Origin: CALMFT01 sp041674565
GTDB taxonomy: Bacteria > Patescibacteriota > Gracilibacteria > Absconditabacterales > Absconditicoccaceae
Reading direction: 5' to 3'
Assembly: GCA_041674565.1 (NCBI GenBank)
Contig: JBAYVQ010000055.1
Span: 1-6,380, forward strand
Length of the DNA stretch: 6,380 bases
How positions within the stretch are numbered: position 1 is the stretch's first letter; every line of letters begins with the position of its first letter. Position numbers and translations under genes: made by a program. Of this stretch, positions 6,215-6,380 are shown one piece after another. The notes beneath the pieces were generated by a model. The model made no database searches. It was not told the origin of the DNA and saw nothing but the letters and a program-made list of their open reading frames with translations.

Positions 6215-6219
6215 ACAAT
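6187..6219. repeat. 33-bp direct repeat, copy in the intact tRNA-Leu
   Basis: The 33 bases from 6187 are identical to those from 6295. They cover the acceptor 5' strand, the D-arm and 5 nt of leader of tRNA-Leu. The spacing of 108 bp shows a tandem duplication of at least the 5' half of the gene. Confidence 0.92.
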
Positions 6220-6255
6220 TATTACACACTATTACATATTCTTCAATCATTTACT

Positions 6256-6322
6256 ACTCGAACCCCAAGCCGATGCATCCCGCAGTCCTGCGGGACATGT
6301 ATACCAGTTCCATCACCTGAGC
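6256..6322 (-). pseudogene. Truncated tRNA-Leu copy with an aberrant anticodon arm
   Basis: On the minus strand the first 30-odd nucleotides equal those of the intact tRNA-Leu (GCTCAGG, then the same D-arm). The anticodon arm is replaced by TCCCGCAGGACTGCGGGA: a perfect long stem with a 6-nt (or 8-nt) loop and no U33, so it cannot present a normal anticodon. The variable region is nearly the same as in the intact copy; the T-stem has four rather than five G residues; and after TTCGAGT the sequence leaves the tRNA, lacking the 3' strands of the T-stem and the acceptor stem. It is upstream of the intact gene in the direction of transcription. It could be a decayed duplicate or a tRNA fragment kept for another purpose. 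Confidence 0.8.
6278..6295. other. GC-rich 18-nt hairpin inside the tRNA-Leu pseudogene
   Basis: TCCCGCAGTCCTGCGGGA is an inverted repeat of 8 nt on each side of a 2-nt centre. It occupies the position of the anticodon arm and is one base longer than the corresponding arm of the intact tRNA. In AT-rich surroundings it is conspicuously GC-rich. No T run follows it on either strand, so it is not an intrinsic terminator. Confidence 0.7.
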
Positions 6323-6327
6323 ACAAT
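6295..6327. repeat. 33-bp direct repeat, copy in the tRNA-Leu pseudogene
   Basis: This is the second exact copy of the sequence at 6187-6219. Identity ends at the anticodon arm on one side and a few bases into the leader on the other. Confidence 0.92.
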
Positions 6328-6380
6328 ACTATGTATCAAACTGTGGGATCATTCATAAGGTTTTGTGATTAAAAATAAAG

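Noticed and set aside
6218..6246. TTGAAG (6246-6241) and TAATAA (6224-6219) on the minus strand as the tRNA-Leu promoter
   Set aside because: The spacing of 16 nt is good, but the -10 is only 4 nt from the mature tRNA 5' end, so transcription would start within the tRNA.
5934..6358. Plus-strand reading frames over 5934-6131 and 6125-6358
   Set aside because: They are antisense to the GIY-YIG remnant and to the tRNA-Leu copies; the similarity between their internal segments is just the tRNA repeat.
1..6380. CRISPR array, insertion sequence or prophage
   Set aside because: No regularly spaced repeats, no transposase with terminal inverted repeats, and no phage structural or integrase gene is visible. 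The only repeats are the 17-bp pair and the tRNA duplication.

Overview
The window reads as an AT-rich chromosomal segment of a candidate-phyla-radiation bacterium, most likely Absconditabacterales (the SR1 lineage) or a close Gracilibacteria relative. The diagnosis rests on the genetic code. With TGA read as stop, every larger gene except one breaks into fragments. With TGA read as glycine, they join into full-length proteins, and many of the TGA codons fall exactly on invariant glycines, for example EGDGIG, IKGP, GGG and QVGGIG of isocitrate dehydrogenase. In the same gene CGA appears to mean tryptophan: three of its four CGA codons align with tryptophans of E. coli Icd. Genes end only in TAA or TAG, and no start codon has a recognisable Shine-Dalgarno sequence.

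Layout. Positions 1-368 (minus strand) hold the N-terminal part of a PLP-dependent aminotransferase that runs off the window. Positions 369-726 are a divergent intergenic region with a perfect 14-bp palindrome and one copy of a 17-bp repeat. From 727 to 5719 five plus-strand genes follow in one direction: an unrecognised 434-aa protein (727-2031), isocitrate dehydrogenase (2062-3336), a class I SAM-dependent methyltransferase with an NPPY motif (3362-4282), an unrecognised 216-aa protein without any UGA codon (4319-4969), and a Nudix-fold protein with a C-terminal winged-helix domain of the NrtR type (5060-5719). The first four are spaced by 25-36 nt and look like one transcription unit. The Nudix gene follows after 90 nt, possibly with its own promoter, and ends in a good intrinsic terminator.

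Positions 5821-6380 are read on the minus strand: an apparent tRNA-Leu(GAG) gene, preceded by a truncated tRNA-Leu copy whose anticodon arm is a perfect GC-rich palindrome, and followed by a broken GIY-YIG endonuclease gene with its own terminator. The GIY-YIG remnant carries a premature TAA and a -1 frameshift located exactly at an A AAA AAC heptamer.

How the genes may work together is mostly unknown. Isocitrate dehydrogenase has an NAD-type cofactor pocket, and the regulator-like Nudix protein belongs to a family that often senses NAD-related or sugar nucleotides. A link between the two through pyridine-nucleotide balance is an inference from gene proximity only.
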